Part shown: in pieces, positions 34,695 through 43,468 of the stretch
How positions within the stretch are numbered: the stretch's first letter is position 1
How the letters are laid out: each line of letters starts with the position of its first letter
Origin: Gemmobacter aquaticus
GTDB lineage: Bacteria; Pseudomonadota; Alphaproteobacteria; Rhodobacterales; Rhodobacteraceae
DNA length: 64,000 bases
Assembly: GCF_007859075.1 (NCBI RefSeq)
Contig: NZ_VOAK01000011.1
Location: 1,240,001-1,304,000 of the forward strand
Direction: 5' to 3'
The notes under the pieces: model-generated
What the model saw: the letters and a program-made list of their open reading frames with translations, nothing else
Told to the model about the DNA's origin: nothing
Databases searched by the model: none
Position numbers and translations under genes: made by a program

Positions 34695-37394
34695 TTACGC
34701 TGCGTCGGAATACTTTGGCTTCTCAAGCCGCAGCGGCAGCGTCACCCGGAAGGCGGCCCCGCCCTGCGCGGGCAGATAGGTGATGCTTCCGCCAAGGTTC
34801 GCCATGATCTCGCGGCAGATTGCAAGGCCAAGGCCAGCACCACCGGCACGGGTCTGATCGGTCAGGCGGGCAAACTTCTCAAAGATGATATGCTGCTTGT
34901 CCTTGGGTATGCCCGACCCGTTGTCGATGAAATCGACGATCACGCGCGCGCCACGCTGTTTCACGGCGATACGGATCTCAGGCTGTCTGGCGTCGCAATA
35001 CTTGCGGGCATTCGACACCAGATTGATGAACACCTGTGCCAGCCGGTCGGGGTCGGTCCGGATGAACAGCGCCTCGGTAGGCAGATCGCGCCAGATGACA
35101 AAGGTCTGATCCGGGCGCACCTGACCGGCCGCACGCAGCGCCCGGTCGATCAGCTCTGTCAGGCTGACGAGCCGAAGGTCCAGCTGAACGGTGCCGTTTT
35201 CAAGCACGCTGAGGTCCAGCAGATCGTCCAGAAGGCGGGTCAGGCGGATTGCCTCTTCATGAATGATGCGCGCCTGCGTGACAGCCATCTCTGGCGGGAC
35301 ATCCCCTTCCATCAGAATTTCCGAGAACGCCCGGATCGAGGTCATCGGCGTGCGCAATTCATGGCTGATCTGGCTGAGGAAAGCATCCTTCTGGATAGAG
35401 ATCTGGGTCAGCTTCTCATTTGCCTCGCGCAGCTGTCGGGCGGTGCGCTCCAGTTCGGCGCGCTGATGTTCAAGCCGGCTCGAATTCTCCATGATCTGCG
35501 CCGTTTCATCGGCGACGCGGATCAGGTCCGCGACCGTCACCCGTGCGCGCCCGGCAAGCTCGGCGATCATCGCATGCGCTGCGGCCGCACCTACGGCACC
35601 GGCAAGCTTGCGCTCGAGCGCCTCAAGAAATGCGGGCGTCGGATCGGGCAGGTAGCCGTCGGTCCCCTGCTCTTGGGTCGCTTGTTGAAAGAAGGTCAGC
35701 GCGGGCTCATCCCCAAGAATCCGCTGCGCTAGCTTCAGAAGCTCCTCTGTATCGATCAACCCCTGATCCCAGGCCTGCGGCTCTGATCGTTCGGTATCAA
35801 ACACATTGACGAAGGCCAAACCCTGCACGCGTTCCACCGGCGAGGGAAAGCTGAACAGCGACCCGAGCGCAAAGGCCGTGGTGTTTCCGACCAGACTCCA
35901 GAACAGGGCGTGGATCAGCGGGTCCATCCCGCGCGCACCAAACAGCGCCTGCGGACGCAGCCAGGACAGGCCCAAAGGCCCGTCCATCAGCACCGAGAGC
36001 GAGAAGACACTGTCCGGGCCAAAGCTGGGCAGGAACAGCGTATAGGCCCAGAGGACAAAGCCGGTTATCAGCCCTGCCGCCGCCCCGACCCGCGTTGCCC
36101 CCCGCCAGAAAAGACCGCCCAGCATCGCAGGCATCATCTGTGCGACGCCGACAAACGAGATCAGCCCGATTGAGGCCAGCGAGGCCGATCCGCCGGAGAA
36201 AGAGTAGTAGAGGTAGCCAAGCCCCAGCACACCCGCGATGGAAAAACGCCGCGCGTTCAACACCAGCCGCCGCACGTCGCCCGTCACCTCTCGCGTGGGG
36301 CGAAGGCTTAGCCAAACCGGCATCACGATATGGTTCGACACCATGGTGGCCAGCGCGATCGACGCCACGATCACCATCGAGGTTGCTGACGAAAAGCCGC
36401 CCAGGAAGGCCAGCATCGCAAGCCCGCCTTGCCCCACGCTCAGCGGCACCGTCAGCACGAAGAGGTCGGGATTTGCACCTGCGGGCAGCATCTGCAGGCC
36501 CACGACGGCGATGGGCACCACAAAAACGCTCATCGCGGCAAGGTAGAGCGGAAAGGCCCAGCTTGCGGTCGCCAGATTGCGCTCGTCTGAATTCTCGACG
36601 ACCAGCACCTGAAACATGCGCGGCAAGGTGATCACCGCGGTTGCCGACAGGGCGATCAGCCCGGCCCAGCGGGTCGGCACCAGCTCCCAATCCGCGATCG
36701 GAGAGGCGTTGATCCGCGTCACGATATCGGCAGGCCCGTCGGCAATGAACCAGACGACAAAGATGCCCACAGCCACCAGCGCCACCAGCTTGACCACCGC
36801 CTCGACCGCGATGGCAATCACGATGCCGGTATGTTGTTCGTTAGCATCAAGGTTCCGGGTGCCGAAAAGGATGGTGAACAGCGCAAGTCCGCTTGCCACC
36901 CACAGCCCGGTCGAAGCCGTATCGGGCATCACCCAGCCGTAACTGCCTGCCGCCGCGAACACCCCGAAGCTGAGCGTCACCGACTGCAATTGCAGTGCGA
37001 TATAGGGTGTGGCTGCCACCACGCAAATCAGCGTGACGATCACGCCCAACAGGTTCGACTTGCCGTAGCGGCTGGAGATCATGTCGGCGATGGAGGTGAC
37101 GCGCTGTTGCCTTCCGATCCGCACCAACTTGCGCAGAACCCACCACCAGCCGATGAACATCAGCGTCGGGCCAAGGTAGATCGTCACGAACTCCAGCCCC
37201 GAACGCGCCGCATAGCCGACCGCGCCGTAAAAGGTCCAGGCCGTGCAGTAGATCGACAGCGACAGCGTATAAATCCATGGTGACCGCAGCCACCCCGCCG
37301 CCCCAGCCTGCGCCCGCCGTTCGACCGCAAAGGCAATGGCAAAGAGGAAGGCCACATAGGTCAGGCATGCAAGGACAAGCAGGTTGAACGGCAT
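34695..37394 (-). CDS. Sodium:solute symporter-histidine kinase fusion (CbrA/CrbS-like)
   Basis: An 899-aa hybrid: residues 1 to about 500 form an SSS-type transporter with some 13 helices (for example SPWIYTLSLSIYCTAWTFYGAVGYAA). A linker of about 150 residues and a coiled coil (LEHQRAELERTARQL) lead to a kinase core with H-box SQISHELRTPMTSIR, N-box FINLVSNARKY and G-boxes DNGSGIP and GAGLGLAI. There is no receiver domain. Relatives sense carboxylates or amino acids (CrbS, acetate; CbrA, histidine). The receiver is probably the gene at 37710, two genes upstream. Confidence 0.9.
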   Translation of the reverse strand: MPFNLLVLACLTYVAFLFAIAFAVERRAQAGAAGWLRSPWIYTLSLSIYCTAWTFYGAVGYAARSGLEFVTIYLGPTLMFIGWWWVLRKLVRIGRQQRVTSIADMISSRYGKSNLLGVIVTLICVVAATPYIALQLQSVTLSFGVFAAAGSYGWVMPDTASTGLWVASGLALFTILFGTRNLDANEQHTGIVIAIAVEAVVKLVALVAVGIFVVWFIADGPADIVTRINASPIADWELVPTRWAGLIALSATAVITLPRMFQVLVVENSDERNLATASWAFPLYLAAMSVFVVPIAVVGLQMLPAGANPDLFVLTVPLSVGQGGLAMLAFLGGFSSATSMVIVASIALATMVSNHIVMPVWLSLRPTREVTGDVRRLVLNARRFSIAGVLGLGYLYYSFSGGSASLASIGLISFVGVAQMMPAMLGGLFWRGATRVGAAAGLITGFVLWAYTLFLPSFGPDSVFSLSVLMDGPLGLSWLRPQALFGARGMDPLIHALFWSLVGNTTAFALGSLFSFPSPVERVQGLAFVNVFDTERSEPQAWDQGLIDTEELLKLAQRILGDEPALTFFQQATQEQGTDGYLPDPTPAFLEALERKLAGAVGAAAAHAMIAELAGRARVTVADLIRVADETAQIMENSSRLEHQRAELERTARQLREANEKLTQISIQKDAFLSQISHELRTPMTSIRAFSEILMEGDVPPEMAVTQARIIHEEAIRLTRLLDDLLDLSVLENGTVQLDLRLVSLTELIDRALRAAGQVRPDQTFVIWRDLPTEALFIRTDPDRLAQVFINLVSNARKYCDARQPEIRIAVKQRGARVIVDFIDNGSGIPKDKQHIIFEKFARLTDQTRAGGAGLGLAICREIMANLGGSITYLPAQGGAAFRVTLPLRLEKPKYSDAA

Positions 37395-37425
37395 CAGACG
37401 TCCCCTTGCCGCAGACCCGGGGCAG

Positions 37426-37713
37426 TCATGGCGTCAACCCTTCGTCATCCTCTCGCCCGGCGGGGGCCTCGGCCTCTTCGCCAGTGCCAAGCGCACGCGA
37501 CAGGATCGCGGCCACGATGATCAGTCCGGCCCAGACGGCAAAGATGTATATACCGTCAAAGGCGGTATCGCGGGCCTCGGTTGCCGCGGGTTGCCAGAGG
37601 ATCGGCAGAAGCAGAAGGAAAGTGCCCGCCACCGGCAAGAGTCGCGCCCCGTCGCGCAACCGCCGCATCCGGTAGGACCGGCGCGCCAGAAAAACGGGGC
37701 CGCGCCGGTTCAT
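37426..37713 (-). CDS. Small membrane protein between response regulator and symporter-kinase
   Basis: A 95-aa protein with a basic N-terminus (MNRRGPVFLARRSYRMRRLRDG), two hydrophobic segments (about 26-42 and 54-72) and an acidic tail. Its start overlaps the end of the regulator gene by 4 bp and it is 31 bp before the symporter-kinase. It may be an accessory subunit of the sensor, comparable in position to the small DUF485-type partner of acetate symporters; sequence similarity to that family is not evident. Confidence 0.7.
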   Translation of the reverse strand: MNRRGPVFLARRSYRMRRLRDGARLLPVAGTFLLLLPILWQPAATEARDTAFDGIYIFAVWAGLIIVAAILSRALGTGEEAEAPAGREDDEGLTP

Positions 37714-38078
37714 AGGCCGACCAGCGACCGCGCGGCCGCCACGAACTCGGCATTGGCAAAGGGCTTGGCCATGAAGAGATCAGCGCCCGCGCGTTCTGCG
37801 GCCTCGCGGTCACGCCCCTGCCCCTTGGCGGTCAGCATCATCACCGGCAAGCCGGACAATGCCGGATCGGCGCGCAGGGCCATCAGGATTTCCAGACCCG
37901 ACCGCCCCGGCAGCATCAGGTCGAGGATCACCAGATCAGGGCGGTCCTGACGGACGGCCTGCTCTGCTACGCCACCGTCGGCGAGGGCCGTAACCTGCCA
38001 GCCATCGCGCGTCAGCAGAAAGCGGATCGCCTCGGCGATGTTGGGTTCATCCTCGATCAGCATGGCGTGCCTGGCCAA
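37710..38078 (-). CDS. Single-domain response regulator
   Basis: A 122-aa CheY-like receiver: acidic pair in MLIEDEPNIAEAIRF, phospho-acceptor Asp in LVILDLMLPGRSG, Thr in MMLTAKGQ and Lys in LFMAKPF. No output domain. I place the start at TTG 38078 (product begins LARHAMLIEDEPN) because GGGGA lies upstream and the residues fit; ATG at 38063 would cut into beta strand 1. It heads the operon with the small membrane protein and the kinase. Confidence 0.88.
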   Translation of the reverse strand: MARHAMLIEDEPNIAEAIRFLLTRDGWQVTALADGGVAEQAVRQDRPDLVILDLMLPGRSGLEILMALRADPALSGLPVMMLTAKGQGRDREAAERAGADLFMAKPFANAEFVAAARSLVGL

Positions 38079-38099
38079 GTTGGCGTCCCCCTGCACTTT

Positions 38100-38116
38100 C
38101 CCGGGCAATGCCCGGG
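38100..38116. other. Short palindromic hairpin upstream of response regulator
   Basis: CCCGGG-CAATG-CCCGGG lies in the 95-bp gap between the ScfR-type gene and the response regulator. It may reduce read-through between the two; no T-tract follows. Confidence 0.35.
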
Positions 38117-38173
38117 CCCCTCAGCGCCGACTATCGGCGGAAAGGCGCCACATGTCAAAAGGCCAAAGCGCCA

Positions 38174-39436
38174 TCAGATCCCAGCAAGGATCGAAGGCTC
38201 CCGACGCGCCGGGCATCCGCCTTCGGGGCAGATGCGGCAGGTCGCCCCCACACGGAGCGCCGCAGCCGAGGCGATCCCGGCAAGCGGGGTCAGCAACATC
38301 CCGGCCTGCCGCACCTCGACCCCGGCAAAGCCATCCGGGAACGTAGCCTCGGCATAGGCGCGCGCAGCAAAACGGTCACCGTTTCGACCCGCCATGACCA
38401 GCTCCGCAGCAATAGGCTGGAACGGACGGGTGAGTGCGGAAAACAGCGGCCAGAGCGCACAGCCCGCCCCAAAGCGCGGCGGTCGAAAGCCGGGGACTGG
38501 TTTGCATAACAAGAGTGCCCCGGCCGCATCACAGACCACCAGCCCCTCGACAGCCCCCGGACGCAGGGCTATGCGACGCATGACAGACAGGACGCTTGAA
38601 CCCATCCGGGCCGCCACGCGCAGGGGATCGCCCTCTGCGGCCTCCATCGCGGCATCGAAAGCACCATCCGGCAGGTGCTTCACATCAGCCGAATGCGCCG
38701 CCACCAACCGGCGCGCCATATCGCGCGCCACATCGGTACTCAGCGCCTCAGCCTCGGCCGCGGCGTCCCCCTCAAGATGCCAGCCGCGCGCCGCAAGCCA
38801 TCGGTCGAGCTCTTCCTCTGGCGAGCCTGTGCCTGCGGTCGCATCCTGCTCGGCGCCTTCCAGATAGGTGACCAGCGCTTCGGCCCCGCGCGCCAACCGC
38901 TCACTGTCCTTGTAGAGATTGGCATGGAACCGGCTGCGCCATTCGGGCTCGATATCCTCGGTCTCGGCCAAGATCCCGGCGGTCGACCGGACGGAACTCA
39001 CCGCCGACAGCACCTCATGCAGGGCGGCGCCCAGATGCGGGTCATGGGCGATCCGGTCATTCAGCGCGGCAACGGCGCGTTCCAGTTGCCCAATGCGCTG
39101 GCGCAGCCCGGCCGTAACCCCCGCCCAGCCGGGAAAACGCCCCAGATACTCGTCCAGACGCTCAAGCTCGGCGCGCTCGCCCCCCGGCTCTTGGGCGGCC
39201 GCACGCAAGGCCTCGGCCAGATCATCGGGCGCGCCCTCTTCCAGTGCATCGACCTCAGTTGCAAGCGCCTGCGCCAGACGCCGCAGAACATCGCCCGCAA
39301 TCCGCCTGCGATTGTGCTCGATCAGATTGAGGTATGAGGCGGAAATCCCGGTCGCCTTGGCCACCTCGGCCTGCCGCAATCCAAGCGCCAGCCTGCGTTC
39401 GCGCACGCGACTTCCGGTCAGGGCATTCAACGGCAT
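38174..39436 (-). CDS. ScfR/RamB-type XRE-family regulator of short-chain acyl metabolism
   Basis: A 420-aa regulator: N-terminal Cro/C1 HTH (VRERRLALGLRQAEVAKATGISASYLNLIEHNRRRI), a helical middle, and a C-terminal DUF2083-type domain ending in CRICPEGGCPARREPSIL. Family members (RamB, MccR/PccR, ScfR) respond to short-chain acyl-CoAs and control acetate, propionate or glyoxylate-cycle genes. The downstream symporter-kinase would fit a carboxylate theme. GGAGG precedes ATG 39436, and an inverted repeat overlaps the leader, suggesting autoregulation. Confidence 0.85.
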   Translation of the reverse strand: MPLNALTGSRVRERRLALGLRQAEVAKATGISASYLNLIEHNRRRIAGDVLRRLAQALATEVDALEEGAPDDLAEALRAAAQEPGGERAELERLDEYLGRFPGWAGVTAGLRQRIGQLERAVAALNDRIAHDPHLGAALHEVLSAVSSVRSTAGILAETEDIEPEWRSRFHANLYKDSERLARGAEALVTYLEGAEQDATAGTGSPEEELDRWLAARGWHLEGDAAAEAEALSTDVARDMARRLVAAHSADVKHLPDGAFDAAMEAAEGDPLRVAARMGSSVLSVMRRIALRPGAVEGLVVCDAAGALLLCKPVPGFRPPRFGAGCALWPLFSALTRPFQPIAAELVMAGRNGDRFAARAYAEATFPDGFAGVEVRQAGMLLTPLAGIASAAALRVGATCRICPEGGCPARREPSILAGI

Positions 39437-39453
39437 GGGGCACCTCCGGCAGG

Positions 39454-39477
39454 AAGTTTACAGCCCACAGTAAACTT
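39454..39477. promoter_or_regulatory. Perfect inverted repeat upstream of the ScfR-type gene
   Basis: AAGTTTAC (39454-39461), eight bases, GTAAACTT (39470-39477) is a perfect 8-bp inverted repeat 18 bp upstream of the start codon. The A/T-rich arms around a short spacer suit an XRE-type dimer, so an autoregulatory operator is likely. Confidence 0.6.
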
Positions 39478-39564
39478 TACAAAGCCCCTTCATTGGGGGC
39501 CAAATCCCTTGGGGGAGCCGTCAAGGGCGCCGGGGGGAGAAGCCTCATTCGGATCTGCCCTCCC

Positions 39565-39597
39565 CAAACAAAAGGCGCGCCAGTTTCCCGGCGCGCC
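39565..39597 (-). terminator. Terminator of the pyrimidine/ABC operon
   Basis: GGCGCGCC (39574-39581) and GGCGCGCC (39590-39597) pair perfectly over 8 bp. On the minus strand the stem is followed by TTTTGTTTGG. It lies 23 bp past the stop of the substrate-binding protein gene, so this is a good intrinsic terminator for that operon. Confidence 0.8.
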
Positions 39598-39619
39598 CCT
39601 GTCTGATCCAAGGCTGCGC

Positions 39620-40594
39620 TTATTGCAGCGCCTTGTCAGTGATCTGGTGCGTCCAAGCACCGGTCGGCTCGGCCGTGATCACCGGGTCCGACCCGCCCGA
39701 CATCAGCGCACCCACCGTGCGCTTGAAGTCGGCCTCATCCAGCGCGCCATTCGAACCGGCGGTCAGCTTGGCAATCTCGCCCATCATGCGCTTCTGGTGC
39801 GTTTCGGTCTGCGCGCCGGTCTCGTCATTTTCCAGAACGATCATGGCGGCCTCATCCGGGTTGGCCTCGGCGTATTTCCAGCCCTTCATGCTGGCACGGA
39901 CGAACTTGACCATCTTGTCCTCGAAAGCCGCATCCTTCAGCTTTTCCTCAAGGACATAAAGGCCATCTTCCAGCGTCGCCACGCCCTCATCCTCATACTT
40001 GAAGGTCACGAGGTCTTCGGGCTTCACCCCGGCGTCGATGACCTGCCAATATTCATTGTAGGTCATGGTCGAGATGCAGGCCGCCTGCTTTTGCAAAAGC
40101 GGGTCCACGTTAAAGCCTTGCTTCAGCACAGTCACGTCGGTGCCGTCGGTCTTGAGGCCCAGCTTGTTCATCCAGTTCAGGAACGGATACTCGTTGCCAC
40201 CGAACCAGACGCCAAGCGTCTTGCCCTTGAAGTCCGCCGGAGAGGCCACGCCGGATTCCTTGAGGCAGGTCAGCATCATGCCCGAGGATTTGAAGGGCTG
40301 GGCGATATTGACCAGCGGCAGACCCTTTTCGCGCGCGGCAAGGGCCGAAGGCATCCAGTCCACCACAACATCCGCGCCACCACCTGCGATCACCTGCGTG
40401 GGTGCCACGTCGGGTCCGCCCGGAAGGATGGTGACATTCAGCCCCTCTTCCTCATAGAACCCCTTGTCCTTGGCCACGAAATAGCCGGCGAACTGGGCCT
40501 GAGTCACCCATTTCAGCTGCAGCGTCACATCCTCGGCCCAGGCGCCGGTCGCCATCAGCGCCAGACCCATTGCCGTCGTCATCAACTTCTTCAT
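39620..40594 (-). CDS. ABC transporter substrate-binding protein, NMT1/THI5-like
   Basis: A 324-aa periplasmic protein with signal peptide MKKLMTTAMGLALMATGAWA and an NMT1/THI5-like fold: LQLKWVTQAQFAGYFVAKDKGFYEEEGL is the family opening, and GVWFGGNEYPF, TMTYNEYW line the likely ligand site. The family binds thiamine precursors, riboflavin (RibY) or pyrimidine-like ligands. Lying last in the hydantoinase operon, a pyrimidine or its ring-opening product is the likeliest substrate. ATG at 40594; an upstream extension in frame has no signal peptide. Confidence 0.88.
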   Translation of the reverse strand: MKKLMTTAMGLALMATGAWAEDVTLQLKWVTQAQFAGYFVAKDKGFYEEEGLNVTILPGGPDVAPTQVIAGGGADVVVDWMPSALAAREKGLPLVNIAQPFKSSGMMLTCLKESGVASPADFKGKTLGVWFGGNEYPFLNWMNKLGLKTDGTDVTVLKQGFNVDPLLQKQAACISTMTYNEYWQVIDAGVKPEDLVTFKYEDEGVATLEDGLYVLEEKLKDAAFEDKMVKFVRASMKGWKYAEANPDEAAMIVLENDETGAQTETHQKRMMGEIAKLTAGSNGALDEADFKRTVGALMSGGSDPVITAEPTGAWTHQITDKALQ

Positions 40595-40629
40595 TCCCAG
40601 TACCTCCATGTTGTCCGGGTTTTCCCGGC

Positions 40630-41529
40630 TCATTCAGTGCCTTGTCTGCGTTGCGACGGGTGCCAGAATGTCACCCGCTTCTCGATCAGCGCCACCACGC
40701 CATAGAAGGCCGAACCGGCCAGCGCGGCAACCGCGATTTCCGCCCAGATCATCGGCAGACCCAGCCGGCCGATCTCGGCCGTGATCCGGAAGCCCATGCC
40801 GACGATAGGGCTGCCAAAGAATTCGGCCACGATCGCACCGATCAGCGCAAGTGTGGTCGCGATCTTCAGCCCGTTGAACAGGAAAGGCATCGCGGCAGGA
40901 AGCCGCAGCTTCACCAGCGTTTGCCAGTAGCTTGCCGAATAGGTCGACATCAGGTCGCGCTGCATGGGCTCGGTCGCCTTGAGGCCGGCCACCATGTTCA
41001 CCAGCACCGGGAAGAACACCATGATCACCACGACCGCCGCCTTGGAGTGCCAGTCAAAGCCGAACCACATCACCATGATCGGCGCGATGCCGACAATCGG
41101 CAGGGCCGCGACGAAGTTCCCCACCGGCAGCAGCCCGCGTTGCAGAAAGGGTGAGCGGTCGATCAGGATCGCCACTACCACCGCCGCCGCGCAACCGATG
41201 ACATAGCCGGTCAGCGCGCCTTTCAGGAACGTCTGCAGGAAGTCGGCCCACAGCGTTGGCAGGCTGGTCACGATCTGCGCCCAGATGGCCGAGGGCGCAG
41301 GCAGGATCACCGGGCTGATGTCAAACAGCGAGACCGCCATTTCCCACAGTGCCAATACGGTAACACCAAAGATCATTGGCACGACCCGGCGCACCCAGGG
41401 CGCGCGTAGTTCGGCAAGGCCCGCATTCAACGTCCAGGCACCGAACCAGAACGCAAGCATGACGCCGAGCCGCGCATCGATGAGAAATCCGGCAGCAATC
41501 AGCGCCGCCTGAACACCCAGTCCCGTCAT
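40630..41529 (-). CDS. ABC transporter permease, SsuC/RibX-like (second)
   Basis: A 299-aa BPD_transp_1 permease with an N-terminal extra hydrophobic stretch and the EAA-type loop LKATEPMQRDLMSTYSASYWQTLVKLRLPAAMPFL. FFGSPIVGMGFRITAEIGRLGLPMIW is the usual SsuC/ThiX-like end. It pairs with the next permease as a heterodimer, overlapping it by 4 bp. Confidence 0.88.
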   Translation of the reverse strand: MTGLGVQAALIAAGFLIDARLGVMLAFWFGAWTLNAGLAELRAPWVRRVVPMIFGVTVLALWEMAVSLFDISPVILPAPSAIWAQIVTSLPTLWADFLQTFLKGALTGYVIGCAAAVVVAILIDRSPFLQRGLLPVGNFVAALPIVGIAPIMVMWFGFDWHSKAAVVVIMVFFPVLVNMVAGLKATEPMQRDLMSTYSASYWQTLVKLRLPAAMPFLFNGLKIATTLALIGAIVAEFFGSPIVGMGFRITAEIGRLGLPMIWAEIAVAALAGSAFYGVVALIEKRVTFWHPSQRRQGTE

Positions 41530-42440
41530 CGCACCAACCCCATCCGTGCCAGCACCACCCGCTCGACCCAGCCGATAATGCCCACCAAGCTTGCCGCCAG
41601 AATGGCCGCCGCGAAGAGGGCCGCCCAGATCTGCACCGTCTGGCCATAGTAGCTGCCTGACAGCAGTCGCGAGCCCAGCCCGGCCACGGCGCCCGTCGGC
41701 AACTCTCCCACGATGGTCCCGACCAGCGATGCCGCAACCCCCACCTTGAGGCTCGCAAACAGGTAGGGCATCGAGGACGGAAGCCGCAGCTTGCCAAATG
41801 TCTGCGCCCCGTTCGCATTATAAGTGCGCATCAGGTCAAGCTGCATGGCGTCGGGGCTGCGCAGGCCCTTCACCATGCCCACGACCACCGGAAAGAAGCT
41901 GAGATAGGCCGAGATGATCGCCTTGGGCACGATACCCGTCACGCCAAGGCTGTTCAGAACCACAATGATCATCGGCGCGATGGCGAGGATCGGGATGGTC
42001 TGGCTCGCGATGGCCCAAGGCATCACGCTCATGTCCATCGCGCGGTTATAGACGATGCCCACCGCAAGCAGGATGCCCGCCGCAGATCCAAAGGCAAAGC
42101 CCAGCAGGGTCGCCGAGAGCGTGACCCAGCCGTGATAGACAAGGCTGCGCTTCGAGGTCACCTTTTGCCCGGCAACGCCATCCCACAGCCCCTTGGCCAC
42201 CTGATGCGGCGCGGGCAGGACCGGTCGTTCCTGATTGAGCGTCTGCCCGACCACCTCGGAGAACCCGACCTCGCGGCCATCGCGCGCCGCCTGATCATAG
42301 ACCCAGGTCGCGTTCATCCAGATCGCCGCCAGATACCAGACCCCGATGATCGCAGCGACGACGGTCAGGATGGGAAAGAGGCTACGCATCGCGCCCCCAA
42401 ACCTTGAAATCCGGGGTGCGGCAGCGCGCGGGAAGTTCAT
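41526..42440 (-). CDS. ABC transporter permease, SsuC/RibX-like (first)
   Basis: A 304-aa inner-membrane permease. The N-terminal helix is followed by a periplasmic loop of about 60 residues; the EAA loop is GLRSPDAMQLDLMRTYNANGAQTFGKLRLPSSMPYLF. ATG at 42440 gives the longest product but lacks a clear ribosome binding site; ATG at 42389 (MRSLFPILTV, at the first helix) is an alternative. Co-transcribed with the ATPase 17 bp upstream. Confidence 0.87.
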   Translation of the reverse strand: MNFPRAAAPRISRFGGAMRSLFPILTVVAAIIGVWYLAAIWMNATWVYDQAARDGREVGFSEVVGQTLNQERPVLPAPHQVAKGLWDGVAGQKVTSKRSLVYHGWVTLSATLLGFAFGSAAGILLAVGIVYNRAMDMSVMPWAIASQTIPILAIAPMIIVVLNSLGVTGIVPKAIISAYLSFFPVVVGMVKGLRSPDAMQLDLMRTYNANGAQTFGKLRLPSSMPYLFASLKVGVAASLVGTIVGELPTGAVAGLGSRLLSGSYYGQTVQIWAALFAAAILAASLVGIIGWVERVVLARMGLVR

Positions 42441-42457
42441 GAAGCGTAGTCACGCGC

Positions 42458-43252
42458 TCAGACCTCATCGCCATGCCCCGCACGCAGACCTTCACGTACG
42501 CGATGCGCGATCTCGATGAAGTCGCGGCTATCGCGGATTTCCAGCGGCCTGTCCTTCGGCAGGGGGCTGTCGATCACATCCGTGATCCGCCCCGGACGTG
42601 GCGACATGACGACGATCTTGGTGGAGAGATACACCGCCTCTGGGATTGAATGGGTGACGAAACCGATCGTCTTGCCAGTTCGCGCCCACAGCTTCAAAAG
42701 CTCTTCGTTCAGGCGGTCGCGCACAATCTCGTCCAGCGCGCCGAAGGGCTCATCCATCAACAGGATGTCGGCGTCGAAAGCCAGCGCCCGCGCGATGCTC
42801 GCGCGCTGCTGCATACCGCCCGAAAGCTGCCATGGGAATTTCTTGCCAAACCCTTCAAGATCAACAAGCTGCAAGACGTTCCTCACCCGCTCTTCCTGCT
42901 CGTCGCGTGAGAACCCCATGATCTCAAGCGGTAGCTTGATGTTTCCCGCGATGGTACGCCACGGATAAAGCCCCGCCGCCTGAAACACATAGCCATAGGC
43001 ACGCTTGCGCCGCGCCTCGTCCGGGGTCAGGCCATTCACGGTCAGGCTTCCGCCAGTCGGATGCTCCAGGGCCGCAATGCAGCGCAGGAACGTAGTCTTG
43101 CCGCACCCAGACGGGCCGATGAAGCTGACGAACTCACCCCGGTTGATCGAGAGGTTCACGTCCTTCAACGCATGCACTGGCCCGTCGGCCGTCTGGAACA
43201 CCAGATCAAGGGCCTTCGCCTCGATCACTGCTGTCGTTCCCGCTTCTGTCAT
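42458..43252 (-). CDS. ABC transporter ATP-binding protein, SsuB/RibZ-like
   Basis: A 264-aa ATPase with GPSGCGKTTFLRCIAAL (Walker A), YVFQAAGLYPWRTI (Q-loop), LSGGMQQRASIARAL and ILLMDEPFGALDEI. It is the nitrate/sulfonate/taurine-type cassette that serves NMT1-like binding proteins. ATG at 43252. The 182-bp gap separating it from hydA contains a divergent small ORF. Confidence 0.9.
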   Translation of the reverse strand: MTEAGTTAVIEAKALDLVFQTADGPVHALKDVNLSINRGEFVSFIGPSGCGKTTFLRCIAALEHPTGGSLTVNGLTPDEARRKRAYGYVFQAAGLYPWRTIAGNIKLPLEIMGFSRDEQEERVRNVLQLVDLEGFGKKFPWQLSGGMQQRASIARALAFDADILLMDEPFGALDEIVRDRLNEELLKLWARTGKTIGFVTHSIPEAVYLSTKIVVMSPRPGRITDVIDSPLPKDRPLEIRDSRDFIEIAHRVREGLRAGHGDEV

Positions 43253-43339
43253 TCCACCCCGCAGGCAGGGGTCCTGCCCCCGCTCTTCATGTATCTGTCA
43301 CCAACCTGCCCCATCATGCAACTTCTGAGGGAGGATACC

Positions 43340-43468
43340 ATGAACACCAAAACCGCTTTCGTCCCCGTGACGGAATCGGAGGACATCTGCTTTGCGCCTC
43401 CGATCCTCACCACGGTGCCACAGAAACCAAAGCCTCAAACCCCCGTCGCGGGCACACCCGTCCGCTGA
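43340..43468 (+). CDS. Putative small protein, 42 aa, antisense to the operon
   Basis: Begins MNTKTAFVPVTESEDICFAP and ends in a Pro/Lys/Thr-rich tail (TPVAGTPVR). A strong GAGGGAGGA ribosome binding site lies five bases before the ATG. It reads against the surrounding operon and its last 34 bases overlap the 3' end of hydA. No family or motif is recognised, apart from a single Cys and Pro-rich spacing. It could be a real small protein, a leader for an antisense RNA, or chance. Confidence 0.45.
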   Translation: MNTKTAFVPVTESEDICFAPPILTTVPQKPKPQTPVAGTPVR

